From Tychonema litorale BBK16 (GTDB taxonomy: Bacteria > Cyanobacteriota > Cyanobacteriia > Cyanobacteriales > Microcoleaceae), in assembly GCF_021648855.1 (NCBI RefSeq), contig NZ_JAKJHX010000102.1, positions 1 to 19,533 of the forward strand: DNA of 19,533 nt, written 5' to 3'. Position numbers and translations under genes: made by a program. Below the pieces are notes generated by a model, which was given only the letters and a program-made list of their open reading frames with translations, did not search any database and had not been told where the DNA came from. Position 1 is the first letter of the stretch. Each line of letters begins with the position of its first letter. Below are positions 1 to 8,318 of this stretch, piece by piece.

Positions 1-2
1 AG

Positions 3-98
3 TCTTACACACGTCAGCAGAATCTCAGTGGCGTTGATTCCCTGAGAGTGTCAATGCGGTGTAACGGGAATGAGATTATTCTTGATGAAGAACCTTAA
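3..98 (+). CDS. Possible C-terminal end of an upstream gene (partial)
   Basis: One frame is open from the window edge to a TAA at 96-98, giving 31 residues that end in EIILDEEP. The other two plus frames stop within the first 45 bases. The acidic tail and the 33-bp gap to the next gene, which reads the same way, fit the end of a co-directional gene. The piece is too short to assign a family and could be a chance open frame. Confidence 0.3.
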   Translation, partial: SYTRQQNLSGVDSLRVSMRCNGNEIILDEEP

Positions 99-131
99 AA
101 TGCTAAGATACCAAAAAACTATGGTAATTAG

Positions 132-629
132 GTGGACAGACTTCAGGCAGACATAGAAGCAATTTGCTCTCAGATTGAATCACTGCGACGGGAACGCCAG
201 CAGATTAGTGTTCCTCCTGCGGCCCCAGTCGGTGATTCGCCACAAGCGATCGCGGACGCCTACCGCCGTCACGCGAGGGAAACAGCACAAGTGTCGGCAG
301 AAGTCAAGGGGATAGATGATGCGATCGCCGCTTTGTCCGCTCAATTGAGTCAAAAACAGCACCAGTCGGGAAACTTGCAAAAAATGAGTTCGATGGAGCA
401 GCAAGTTGAAGAGGGCAGAACCCTGGCTCGCGGACACGCTGAGCGGATTAATGTACTGGCTGCGGAACTAGCCTCTGAGGTGAAGGGACTTAAGGCGATC
501 GCCGATCAAATCAGCCCCAGCTACTGGCAGGTTTACTATAAACCCTTTATTACTGGTTTTAAAAGTATTTCAGTGCCTTACGTGCGATCGGACGGAGATG
601 TTTGGACGATCGTCAATCGAGTAGTTTAG
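132..629 (+). CDS. Small coiled-coil protein of unknown function
   Basis: A 165-residue protein that I do not recognise. Residues 1-25 and about 55-125 are rich in Glu, Gln, Lys, Arg and Ala with heptad-like spacing, which predicts two coiled-coil stretches separated by a Pro/Ala-rich linker (about residues 26-36). The last 35 residues are different: aromatic and beta-prone (SYWQVYYKPF, then DVWTIVNRVV), suggesting a small folded end domain. There is no signal peptide or membrane segment, so it is probably cytoplasmic. The start is GTG at 132, because an in-frame TAG lies directly before it at 129-131; no strong ribosome-binding site is visible. Several HIP1 sites (246, 321, 495) fall inside the gene, as expected for native cyanobacterial DNA. 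It converges on the response regulator at 700-1065. A structural or scaffold role is only a guess. Confidence 0.7.
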   Translation: MDRLQADIEAICSQIESLRRERQQISVPPAAPVGDSPQAIADAYRRHARETAQVSAEVKGIDDAIAALSAQLSQKQHQSGNLQKMSSMEQQVEEGRTLARGHAERINVLAAELASEVKGLKAIADQISPSYWQVYYKPFITGFKSISVPYVRSDGDVWTIVNRVV

Positions 630-699
630 TGGGATTCCAGGTGGAGAAATATCAGATACCAAAAATAATCGATTTTTCCTATTCCAATCCCCGTTCGCC

Positions 700-1065
700 T
701 CAACCCCGCAGCAGTTGTTTGATAGTCCCCACCAATTCCTGGGGGTGAAATGGCTTAGCGATATAAGCATCAGCTCCTTGCTTCATTCCCCAGTAGCGAT
801 CGAACTCCTCGCTCTTACTCGAACACATTACCACCGGCAAATTCTGAGTTTTGGGGTCACTTTTAAGCCTACGACAAACTTCATAGCCGTTCATCCGCGG
901 CATCACAATATCCAAAACCACTAAATCCGGGCGGTTGACCTTGATTTGCTCTAAAGCTTCTACCCCATCACTAGCTACCGTGACGTTCAGTCCTCTACCT
1001 TTGAGCAAGTCAGCGATCATCTCCCGCAGAGTTACGCTATCATCAACAACCATAACTGTACTCAT
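700..1065 (-). CDS. Single-domain response regulator, CheY/PilH (PixH) type
   Basis: A 121-residue stand-alone receiver domain with no output domain. All key residues are present: the acidic pair Asp8/Asp9, the phospho-accepting Asp52 in VVLDIVMPRMNG, the conserved Ser82/Ser83 in VVMCSS, Tyr101 and Lys104 in AKPF. The sequence MKQGADAYIAKPF is typical of the small PilH/PixH/TaxP2-like regulators of cyanobacterial chemotaxis-type systems that steer type IV pilus motility or phototaxis. Such proteins take a phosphoryl group from a CheA-like histidine kinase and act by protein contact. No kinase, CheW or methyl-accepting protein lies nearby, so the partner is unknown. It may serve motility or, given the exopolysaccharide locus alongside, EPS control; the second option is inference. 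Start ATG at 1065; only a weak GAG-type ribosome site lies before it. Confidence 0.93.
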   Translation of the reverse strand: MSTVMVVDDSVTLREMIADLLKGRGLNVTVASDGVEALEQIKVNRPDLVVLDIVMPRMNGYEVCRRLKSDPKTQNLPVVMCSSKSEEFDRYWGMKQGADAYIAKPFHPQELVGTIKQLLRG

Positions 1066-1176
1066 AGCAATACACTCATAAAAATACTCGGTAAGTGGGA
1101 AACTCAGATTGATTACAACACTTGGTTAAATATAACCTACCCACTATTGTTGACTATCTTGCTTTTTATTAAAATT

Positions 1177-1192
1177 ACCGAGAAATCTCGGT
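1177..1192 (-). terminator. Candidate terminator of the OPX/Wzc transcript
   Basis: An inverted repeat with arms ACCGAGA and TCTCGGT around two bases. Read on the minus strand, downstream of the Wzc-like stop, it is followed by the AT-rich run AATTTTAATAAAAAG. The stem is short and the U-run is broken, so termination is plausible but not certain. Confidence 0.4.
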
Positions 1193-1194
1193 TG

Positions 1195-1210
1195 ACAGAG
1201 CTAGCTCTGT
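1195..1210. repeat. Perfect 16-bp palindrome
   Basis: ACAGAGCT followed directly by its reverse complement AGCTCTGT, with no central spacer. It sits two bases from the 1177-1192 hairpin. It could be a regulator-binding site for the response regulator gene or part of a compound terminator; the sequence does not decide. Confidence 0.5.
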
Positions 1211-1411
1211 TGGCTAGTTTATCACTCTTATCGCAAAAATAACATTTTGCGTCAAAGTCTGATCTTGTCGCTATCTTTTTCCGTGGTAGCAGGAGAGCCA
1301 AACCAGGGGCAAAGGCTATTGAGCCCAGTCGGCGGGAGAATTGAAAAACTCTCCACACCTTTAGCTGTTTTGAACCCATCCCCATCCGGTTGGGCGACAA
1401 CAGACCAATCC

Positions 1412-3757
1412 TCAGATACGACTATCTGGCGTTTTATTGCCTAAAACCGGGAGTTGATTGTTGTGTACAGCCTCAAAACCCATTGGTCGAGGCGACCAGG
1501 CTTGCTTAGAGCCTTTAATGCCATTAACTACAGTTCCTAAGACAGACGCACCAGAAATTTTTAATCCTTCTAATGCTTTAGCCACAAGAGAGCGGTCAGT
1601 GCGATCGATCTTCACCACCAGCAGCGTGCCATCAGTCTGAGCAGCAAGAATATGCGCGTCCGCCAGCCCCACCAGGGGTGGAGTATCATAGATTACTAAG
1701 TCGAAAAATGTTTGAAATTGCTCCATCAGATAGAGCATTTTTTTAGATGACAACAGTTTAATCGGGTCATGGGAATTATGGCCAGCAGTCAACACAAACA
1801 GGTTATCTTCTTCCGGCGATCTTTGAATCGCGTCATTGAGGCTCAGGTCTGTTGCAACCACATCGCCTAGGCCCCGCACGTTTGGCAAACCCAACTGGAG
1901 GTGAAGTTGAGGTAAGCGCAAATCTGCATCTACCAGCAACACTCGCAGACCAACACTCGCCGCCGTCTTCGCCAGATAAAAAGCAATAGTAGACTTGCCA
2001 TCGCCTTTTACCGCTGAAGTGATCACCAAGGAACGCATCGACATCCCTGGACTTAGCAAACGGAGATTTGTATAAAGGGAGCCAAATGCCTCTAAAAAAG
2101 AATAATCTAAATCGGCACGAAACTTACTGCTCCCCCCCTGCAACTGCCGATTCTTCACCGGATCATCAGCAACATTCTTGACCAATGTGCGATGATTCGA
2201 TTGTTTGGTGATTTTCTTGAGTTTTTGCGATCGCGGCACCACACCTAAAATAGGCAGTTTAGTTCCCCACTTCACTTCTTCGGGAGTGTGGAAAACCTTA
2301 TCGAGAACCTCAACAAGAAAACCCACTGCCACAGCAAACAGAATACTCAAGACTAATGCGATCGCTAAATTTTTCGCCTTATTCGTAGGAGTAACCGATA
2401 AAGGCTGACCCTGTTCATCATACATAATCGAAGGTTCATTGATAATCGTCCACGGCGTGTCCTGCTGCCCCACTCCCAGCTTCAGCGTCTCTCGTTTAGA
2501 TAAAAACACCTTCAGACTCTCTGTTGCCACCCCCAACTCTCGCTCTAAATCCCCATACTGCCGCATCACTGAAGGCAAGTTTCTGATGGTTTTATTCAGA
2601 TTATTTTCACTTGTCCTCAAGCTTCGCTGCCGAGCTTCTAGCTGCTGGATTTGGCTTGCCACAGTCTTGATCGTCGATTCAACCTCTTTCTCCAACAGAC
2701 GGCGCATATTTTGCTGCTTTTCTCGCAAAGACTGCATCGGCGGACTGCCTTCGAGATATTGAGTTGAACTAACTGCCAGTTGAGTTTCTAGCGTCTGGAG
2801 CTGACCGATTAATGTTTCATACATTTTAGGGTTGAGCGCCACTACTCCAGATATATTTCCTTGACTTAGCTGCTCCTTAAGATTTTTGTACAACTTTCTA
2901 GTTTCAGCAAGTTGCGCTTCAATAGTGACTTGTTGAGAACCAATACCACCCGCTTGGTCAGTGAAGCTTTTACTTGTCTGATCTGGCAAGCTCAGGTTAG
3001 CCTGCTGCCGTAGCAATTGCAATTGCCGCTGGAGCTTATCTACTCGCATCCGCAGTGCTGGGAGCTGGCTATCAATATACGCCATACCTCTTGTCGTCTG
3101 CTTCAGGCGTTCTTGGCGACTGTACTCCAGATAGTATTTGGAAACAGTACCTAAAACAGAATTAATTTTGTTCGGGTCTTTATCCTGATAGGTAAACTCT
3201 ATAATTTTCGTGCCAGCTTCTTTCCCATCTTTGGCATAAGTAATGCGGTTAATTTTTAACTGATTATTAACCTGCGCGTAAGTAATATCTCCATAATTAA
3301 CTTGCAGCTTCTCTAATAGCGGTATCAAAAGTTTGGGGCTCTTGAGAACTCGCAACAGAGTCGGATAATCTACCATACTGGTGTCTTCAACAGAGGAACC
3401 GACTTTGTTAACTTCATCAGCACTAAAATTAGCACTCTGAGACTGAATCAACAATTGAGACAATCGACCTTCCGCCGTGATTGGCTCCACTAAAACCTGG
3501 AACCCACCTTGATAGAACTTGGTGATTTTCTTGGTTTTCCACAGTACCAGTGACCCGGAAATTCCGCCCAGCAAAAGTGCGATCGCCACCATAATCCCCA
3601 TTCTTCTTTGCACTACAGCAAACAGCCAGCCCAAATCCAAAGGCTGTTGCTCATCGCTGCTACTTTCGGTATTCCCTAGAGAGATACCATGCACTGCTTG
3701 AGGCTGAACTCCATTGCGCTTCGAGACCGCCCGCCGAAAATTATATTCTGTACTCAT
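1412..3757 (-). CDS. wzc: Wzc-like polysaccharide co-polymerase with C-terminal BY-kinase domain
   Basis: A 781-residue inner-membrane protein that controls chain length and export of extracellular polysaccharide. Order of parts: cytoplasmic N-terminus; first membrane helix about 53-73; a large periplasmic Wzz/GNVR region with long coiled coils (about 200-400); second membrane helix about 460-484; then a cytoplasmic bacterial tyrosine-kinase (CpsD/CapB) domain. The kinase has Walker A KGDGKST (584-590), Walker A' VLLVDAD (606-612) and Walker B LVIYDTPP (687-694, Asp691). Fusion of co-polymerase and kinase in one chain is the usual layout in Gram-negative bacteria and cyanobacteria. Odd point: residues 695-781 contain no tyrosine, so the C-terminal Tyr cluster that is normally autophosphorylated is missing. 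It starts 44 bp after the OPX gene and is surely co-transcribed with it. Start ATG at 3757, with AGGAG about 12 bases upstream. Confidence 0.93.
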   Translation of the reverse strand: MSTEYNFRRAVSKRNGVQPQAVHGISLGNTESSSDEQQPLDLGWLFAVVQRRMGIMVAIALLLGGISGSLVLWKTKKITKFYQGGFQVLVEPITAEGRLSQLLIQSQSANFSADEVNKVGSSVEDTSMVDYPTLLRVLKSPKLLIPLLEKLQVNYGDITYAQVNNQLKINRITYAKDGKEAGTKIIEFTYQDKDPNKINSVLGTVSKYYLEYSRQERLKQTTRGMAYIDSQLPALRMRVDKLQRQLQLLRQQANLSLPDQTSKSFTDQAGGIGSQQVTIEAQLAETRKLYKNLKEQLSQGNISGVVALNPKMYETLIGQLQTLETQLAVSSTQYLEGSPPMQSLREKQQNMRRLLEKEVESTIKTVASQIQQLEARQRSLRTSENNLNKTIRNLPSVMRQYGDLERELGVATESLKVFLSKRETLKLGVGQQDTPWTIINEPSIMYDEQGQPLSVTPTNKAKNLAIALVLSILFAVAVGFLVEVLDKVFHTPEEVKWGTKLPILGVVPRSQKLKKITKQSNHRTLVKNVADDPVKNRQLQGGSSKFRADLDYSFLEAFGSLYTNLRLLSPGMSMRSLVITSAVKGDGKSTIAFYLAKTAASVGLRVLLVDADLRLPQLHLQLGLPNVRGLGDVVATDLSLNDAIQRSPEEDNLFVLTAGHNSHDPIKLLSSKKMLYLMEQFQTFFDLVIYDTPPLVGLADAHILAAQTDGTLLVVKIDRTDRSLVAKALEGLKISGASVLGTVVNGIKGSKQAWSPRPMGFEAVHNNQLPVLGNKTPDSRI

Positions 3758-3801
3758 ATGTTTTGGTTACTCCTACTGCTCGCTACCCTCAGTAACAATT
3801 T

Positions 3802-5349
3802 TTATCTAGGTAATCTGATAAGTCCCAAGTTGTTCAGCAATGATAAGATCGCATTGCCAGTGCTGGGTATTGACAGAATGGCAGCAGCGGGACTTAAAAT
3901 TAGATTAACACTGTCTATTACTCCGGCTGTAGCAGAGCGCCTGACCACAATGATATCTTTACTTCGGACGAGAGGGTTGTTCTGCTCATTGATTCCTTGA
4001 GCAAAATCAATTTCTACAAAGCGCCGAGAAACAGTGCCGTCAAAATTGAGGCGGATCAGTTCCACAGAAGTCTTTTTAGCTCTACTGGTATTGAATCCTC
4101 CTGCCGCCAGCAACGCTTGGTTCAGCGTAGTATTACTTGCCACCTCCACCACTCCAGGCCTAACTATTTCTCCCACCACGTTCACTTGAATCTTAGCTGG
4201 AGAAAAGCTAGCATCCGCAATTTGAGATATTTCTGCCGGATTGATTTCCGTCGCAGTCAGAACAACCAGGGAATCTCCGTCTTGCAAAATTGTATCTTGA
4301 TTGACATCACCGCTCTCCAAGAGTTGCCAAAGATTGACAGTAAATATTTTTTCAGTGCCAGCACTGGTGGGGCGGCGCACCAGAACCTGGCGAATGTCAG
4401 CTTGAGGCTTGAGACCTCCAGCTAGCTGAATCGCTCGTGTGACAGTTGGCAGTCCTTGGACGCTTTGGCCCGATAAGGTATCTCCTCCAACTACGACATA
4501 CCGCCCCGGCCTGACCACTTCTCCTACCACTCCTACCGTCCGAGCTTGATTGGAAGGGGAGGCAAAGCTAGAAATGGCTATTTGACGAGCTTCTGCTAAA
4601 TTTACTGCCGTCGCAGTCGGTATAAAAATGGCATCTCCATCCCGCAACGTAATATCCACAGGCACATTTCCTGTCCGTAAATATTGCCACAGGTCGAACG
4701 TCGTGGTTTGCAGTTGACCAACACCGCGCACTCGTCGGCGCAGCTCGACCCGCCGAATGTCGGCAATTTGGGTTACGCCCTGAGCTTTTTCCAGAGCTTG
4801 AACTAAAGTGGGAAACTGTACGGAGGGGACATTACCTGCTCCTGAGTTGAGAGGAATATTATAAGAGCCGGGGCGGTTAACTTCTCCTGAAATCCAGACG
4901 TTGAGAGGCCGCGTTGCTTGCAGACTAAGTGTCACCTGGGGCCGTTTGAGAATAGGTTTGTAGGCATTGGAAATAGCCGTACTTGCTTGCTCCAAGGTCA
5001 GTCCTTGGATAGAAATACTGCCAATCAGAGGTAACTGGATAACGCCACCAGCCGGAATCTGGTAGCTGCCACTAAATTGGGGCAAGTCAAAAATATCGAT
5101 GCGGATGTTGTCTCCGCCTCCTAAAGTATAAGTACCATTCGTGTTCGAGGCTCTGACTCTCACAGGAGTGGCATTCCGTAAAGTTGGTTGTTGGGCGATT
5201 GTCGGTGGTGGGCAAGCTATATCAGTTATAGCTAACAGACTCAGACCAGCCAGTATGGGAATTATTTGTCTGGGCAAACTTGCGTTCACAATATACAATG
5301 TAATTTGATTAGTTACTTTAAGGTAGCCTAGTTGGTGAAAAACTGCCAA
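3802..5349 (-). CDS. Outer-membrane polysaccharide export protein (OPX/Wza family, SLBB domains)
   Basis: A 515-residue periplasmic/outer-membrane channel protein through which the polymer would leave the cell, working with the Wzc-like protein encoded next. Parts: a hydrophobic export signal (about 29-45); Poly_export domain (about 72-145, with YTLGGGDNIRIDIFDLPQFS); three SLBB domains opened by VWISGEVNRPGSY (about 148-245), VGVVGEVVRPGRY (270-366) and VNVVGEIVRPG (387-470); and a hydrophobic C-terminal segment (about 478-511) that may be the outer-membrane anchor. The only cysteine is Cys46, just behind the signal segment (TDIAC), but a good lipobox Leu at -3 is lacking, so lipidation is uncertain. 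The longest reading begins at TTG (5349) without a clear ribosome site. GTG at 5289 (residue 21) would leave a compact signal peptide and may be the true start. Confidence 0.92.
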   Translation of the reverse strand: MAVFHQLGYLKVTNQITLYIVNASLPRQIIPILAGLSLLAITDIACPPPTIAQQPTLRNATPVRVRASNTNGTYTLGGGDNIRIDIFDLPQFSGSYQIPAGGVIQLPLIGSISIQGLTLEQASTAISNAYKPILKRPQVTLSLQATRPLNVWISGEVNRPGSYNIPLNSGAGNVPSVQFPTLVQALEKAQGVTQIADIRRVELRRRVRGVGQLQTTTFDLWQYLRTGNVPVDITLRDGDAIFIPTATAVNLAEARQIAISSFASPSNQARTVGVVGEVVRPGRYVVVGGDTLSGQSVQGLPTVTRAIQLAGGLKPQADIRQVLVRRPTSAGTEKIFTVNLWQLLESGDVNQDTILQDGDSLVVLTATEINPAEISQIADASFSPAKIQVNVVGEIVRPGVVEVASNTTLNQALLAAGGFNTSRAKKTSVELIRLNFDGTVSRRFVEIDFAQGINEQNNPLVRSKDIIVVRRSATAGVIDSVNLILSPAAAILSIPSTGNAILSLLNNLGLIRLPR

Positions 5350-5480
5350 ACAATTGGTTCTAAGTAGAAGGCAGAATGTAAAGAGTATTCAACAGAAGAG
5401 AAGATACTTAAGTAGTTATCTCGATCGCTCTGGCCATATTGAGAAACGCTTGGTGAAAATAAAAATGCTGTGTCATCAAA
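5350..5480. promoter_or_regulatory. Divergent promoter region of the two EPS transcription units
   Basis: The export genes (minus) and the polymerase/flippase/transferase genes (plus) run apart from here, so promoters in both directions are expected. No convincing -35/-10 pair is visible by eye. A perfect 10-bp palindrome TACTTAAGTA lies at 5405-5414 and is a possible operator. If the later starts (GTG 5289, ATG 5574) are the real ones, the region is 284 bp long. Confidence 0.45.
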
Positions 5481-5573
5481 TTGTCTCAATCAATCAAAAT
5501 CTCAGCCATCAAGGGTGCTGAGAGTATCAAGGAACAGCGAAATAAAGAGAAATATTTAAGGTCGGTACTAAAA

Positions 5574-6917
5574 ATGAAAGAAATTCTCCGCGAGCCTTTA
5601 TTTTTACTGATCATTGTGGCGATCGCTGTTATTGTACTGCTGTTGATGTATCAAGCAGTTGCCAGAGATAAAAAATTCGGAATCGATGTAGAAAAAATTC
5701 TGGCTGGGATATTTCTGTTTGCTATTTCAGGAGCGACTGGTGCAGGAGTAATGCCTTTTACCAAGTTACACCCGGCTGTGATGGCTGGCCGTGATACAAC
5801 TGCACCCACTATAGTCGGATATTTGGCAATCTATGGTGCTTTCCTGTTTATATTATCTCCCCGGCTGCGTTCTACGCTAAAAGATTATTTAAAAGCCTTA
5901 TTTATTACTATGAGTAGCGATCCGCCTTTAGCGCTGCTTTTGTTAATGATCTCGTTTTCGGCGTTGTGGTCAGATTCTACTGATGTTAGCTTAAAAAATG
6001 GTTTAGTGATTTTAGAAACAACTGTTGTTGCTATCTATATAGCAAAGCAACATAGTTGGCAAGATTTATATCCTTGGTGGCGCACGGTTAACTTATTCGT
6101 CCTGTTGTGGAGTTTATTAAAAAATAATGCAGATGAGGCTGGGTGTTGGAATGGAATATTGGGTCATAAGAACCAGTTCTCATTTTTCATGGCTCAAACC
6201 TCTGTTTTATGGTTTTTGTTTGCCTTTTACTCCCCGAAAAATCGATATTTGGCGATTGTGTTCGGTTTGTTGGCCTCCTTGGCAGTCCAAAAAGGATGTA
6301 GCGGGGCAAGTCGAATTTTGATTATTATCTTACTAGGCCTTTGGTTCTATCTCAGCGTCATCAAGAAATTGCCCGTACAGTGGGCTGTCATTTCGGTTAT
6401 ACTCTTCTTGATTATCAGCATTGCTCTGGCAATTGTGGTGATTAATAATCTGGAGGCGATCGTTGTTGATGGTCTCAAAAAAGATATGACGTTGACAGGA
6501 CGAACCGAATTCTGGCCACAAATTATAGATAAAATCAATGAGCGACCTTTTCTGGGGCATGGAGTTGCTAGTTTTTGGCAATCTTGGCGTGGCTTGGAAA
6601 ATCCTGCTCACAGTATTATCATAGTTAAAAGCCAATTTGTCCCACCGCATTCTCACAATGGCTTTTTAGACTTAGCCTGTGATTTAGGTTGGGGGGGATT
6701 GATATTATTTATGTTTTCATTTTTAAACAATATTGTAAAAGGAGTGGTATATTTAACTCGCGCGCAACTGCCAGAAGCTGGCTTGCCTCTTTTCATCTTG
6801 ACCTATACACTAATGACAAACCTTACAGAAACAGGTCTTTTTGGGACAACCAGTATTTGGTTTTGGTATATTGTTATGTCAGTCCGTCTTAGCCTAGACA
6901 TTTCAGAAAAGACTTGA
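5574..6917 (+). CDS. Wzy-type polysaccharide polymerase / O-antigen ligase family membrane protein
   Basis: A multi-pass membrane protein of the Wzy_C (O-antigen ligase/ExoQ) family, 447 residues from ATG 5574. About ten hydrophobic segments are visible; the first is FLLIIVAIAVIVLLLM. Family marks include GILGHKNQFSFFMAQ, the loop LTGRTEFW (Gly309-Arg310) and PPHSHNGFLDLACDLGWGG (His359-Asn362), which lie in the large periplasmic loop and the following helix. In this locus it most likely joins lipid-linked repeat units outside the inner membrane. Ligation to another acceptor is the alternative and cannot be excluded from sequence. The frame stays open upstream to TTG 5481, but those 31 residues are hydrophilic and unlike the family, and ATG 5574 has AAGG about 10 bases before it, so I prefer 5574. 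The flippase follows 54 bp downstream. Confidence 0.85.
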   Translation: MKEILREPLFLLIIVAIAVIVLLLMYQAVARDKKFGIDVEKILAGIFLFAISGATGAGVMPFTKLHPAVMAGRDTTAPTIVGYLAIYGAFLFILSPRLRSTLKDYLKALFITMSSDPPLALLLLMISFSALWSDSTDVSLKNGLVILETTVVAIYIAKQHSWQDLYPWWRTVNLFVLLWSLLKNNADEAGCWNGILGHKNQFSFFMAQTSVLWFLFAFYSPKNRYLAIVFGLLASLAVQKGCSGASRILIIILLGLWFYLSVIKKLPVQWAVISVILFLIISIALAIVVINNLEAIVVDGLKKDMTLTGRTEFWPQIIDKINERPFLGHGVASFWQSWRGLENPAHSIIIVKSQFVPPHSHNGFLDLACDLGWGGLILFMFSFLNNIVKGVVYLTRAQLPEAGLPLFILTYTLMTNLTETGLFGTTSIWFWYIVMSVRLSLDISEKT

Positions 6918-6971
6918 ACGGACAGAGATCTTTTTTAGAAAATCACCTGTTGTGTAAATAATTGAAAATTT

Positions 6972-8318
6972 ATGATACTAGACAAGCTCTTTGGGTTCAT
7001 TGATCGACTCAGCCCAGGACTGCGTAAGGTGATTGCTAACACAACTTGGCTGTTTGCTGACAAGATATTACAATTAGGTATGGGTTTGATAGTAGGGCTT
7101 TGGGTGGCTCGTTACCTAAAACCGGAGGGATTTGGGTTGCTAAATTATGCGATCGCGACAGCAGGACTATTTGCTCCGATTGCTAACCTTGGGTTAAATT
7201 CGATCGTGATTCGCGATCTATCTAGAGATTCATCTAATAAGGAAGAAATTCTCGGTACAGCTTTTGTCTTAAAAAACATCGGTAGTTTGATAGCTTTGTT
7301 TTTAACTGTGGGAACAGTAATTATATTGAATCCTACGGAACCTTCTACTCAATTGTTGGTAGGTGTAGCAGCATTATTGACCCTGTTTCAGCCCTTTGAA
7401 ACGATCGATTTTTGGTTCCAGTCACAAGTGCAATCAAAATATACTGTTATGTCTGCGAATGTCGCTTATTTGAGTATGAGTGTAGTTAAAATTATGCTCA
7501 TTAATTTCCGAGCTTCATTGATCGCATTTTCCTGGGTGATTGCTACGGAGTCTGCTTTGAGGGCTTTGGGAGCGGCGATTGTTTATCAAGTGAATGGGAA
7601 TAAAATATTAAGATGGCGATTTAGCGGGAAGCTTGCTGTGAAACTGCTCCAGCAAAGCTGGCCGATGATTTTGTCGGACTTCATGATCTTCATTTATATG
7701 CAGATCGATCAGATTATGATGAAACAGCTTAGTAGTGCTGAAGAATTAGGACTATATGCCGCCGCCGTCAAAGTTTCTGGACTATGGTATTTTGTGCCTA
7801 TGGCGATAGTTAGTTCAGTTTTTCCGTCGATTGTTAAAGCTAAAGATATTAGTGAAGATCTTTATAACGATCGCCTGCAAAAGCTTTTATATTTAATGGC
7901 ATTAATATCATACGGAGTGGCAATTCCTGTGATGCTGTTCGCAGAGCCGATCGTGAATATTCTCTATGGAAAAAACTACCTTGGTGCTGCCCCTTCTTTA
8001 GTAGTCCTGATTTGGGCTGGGTTGTTTGTCTGTTTGGGAATTGCCAGAAGTACATGGCTAGTCACAGAAGGGTTGTTGAATCTTTCAGCCGCTACAACGG
8101 CTGTGGGTGGAGTTATCAATGTTATATTAAATTTGATTTTAATTCCCCGCTATGGTGGTTTGGGAGCAGGTATTGCGACTCTGATTGCACAAATGATGGC
8201 GTCTTATGTGGCTCACGTATTTTATCCAGAAACTAGAAAGATGTTTTGGATGCAAACAAAGGCTATTTTTATGATCGGTATTGTCAAAGAAATACGTGAA
8301 TTTTTGTCTAGGAAATAA
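6972..8318 (+). CDS. wzx: Wzx-type polysaccharide flippase (MOP/MVF superfamily)
   Basis: A 448-residue inner-membrane protein with about 12-14 hydrophobic helices. The N-terminal part (NTTWLFADKILQLGMGLIVG, then ARYLKPEGFGLLNYA) is typical of the Polysacc_synt family. The conserved middle (DQIMMKQLSSAEELGLYAAA) and the C-terminal part (GAAPSLVVLIWAGLFVCLG, then NLILIPRYGGLGAGIATL) complete the fold. It would flip undecaprenyl-linked repeat units from the cytoplasmic to the periplasmic face, feeding the polymerase encoded just upstream. Length matches the family. Start ATG 6972, with no strong ribosome site, which suggests translation along a shared transcript. A non-coding stretch with palindromic repeats follows. 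Confidence 0.92.
   Translation: MILDKLFGFIDRLSPGLRKVIANTTWLFADKILQLGMGLIVGLWVARYLKPEGFGLLNYAIATAGLFAPIANLGLNSIVIRDLSRDSSNKEEILGTAFVLKNIGSLIALFLTVGTVIILNPTEPSTQLLVGVAALLTLFQPFETIDFWFQSQVQSKYTVMSANVAYLSMSVVKIMLINFRASLIAFSWVIATESALRALGAAIVYQVNGNKILRWRFSGKLAVKLLQQSWPMILSDFMIFIYMQIDQIMMKQLSSAEELGLYAAAVKVSGLWYFVPMAIVSSVFPSIVKAKDISEDLYNDRLQKLLYLMALISYGVAIPVMLFAEPIVNILYGKNYLGAAPSLVVLIWAGLFVCLGIARSTWLVTEGLLNLSAATTAVGGVINVILNLILIPRYGGLGAGIATLIAQMMASYVAHVFYPETRKMFWMQTKAIFMIGIVKEIREFLSRK

Larger units (their letters stand above)
1066..1411. other. 346-bp intergenic region, co-directional (minus) genes
   Basis: This stretch lies between the stop of the Wzc-like gene and the start of the response regulator, both on the minus strand. 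It must hold the regulator's promoter unless the two are co-transcribed. Visible structure: two adjacent palindromes at 1177-1210 (separate entries) and a short inverted repeat GGTTA-AATA-TAACC at 1122-1135, about 60 bases before the regulator's start, which could be an operator or overlap a minus-strand -10 (TATATT). The 87-codon open frame on the minus strand here has no recognisable family and no composition expected of a real gene, so I do not call it. Confidence 0.5.

Noticed and set aside
654..665. AGATACCAAAAA repeated from 107-118
   Set aside because: Twelve shared A-rich bases with no other common flank; likely chance.
1137..1400. Minus-strand 87-codon open frame after the Wzc-like gene, as a frameshifted Wzc tail
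   Set aside because: It does not contain a tyrosine cluster or kinase-tail composition, and spans the palindromes at 1177-1210.
3997..4425. Plus-strand 142-codon open frame opposite the OPX gene
   Set aside because: It is antisense to well-conserved SLBB domains and looks random.
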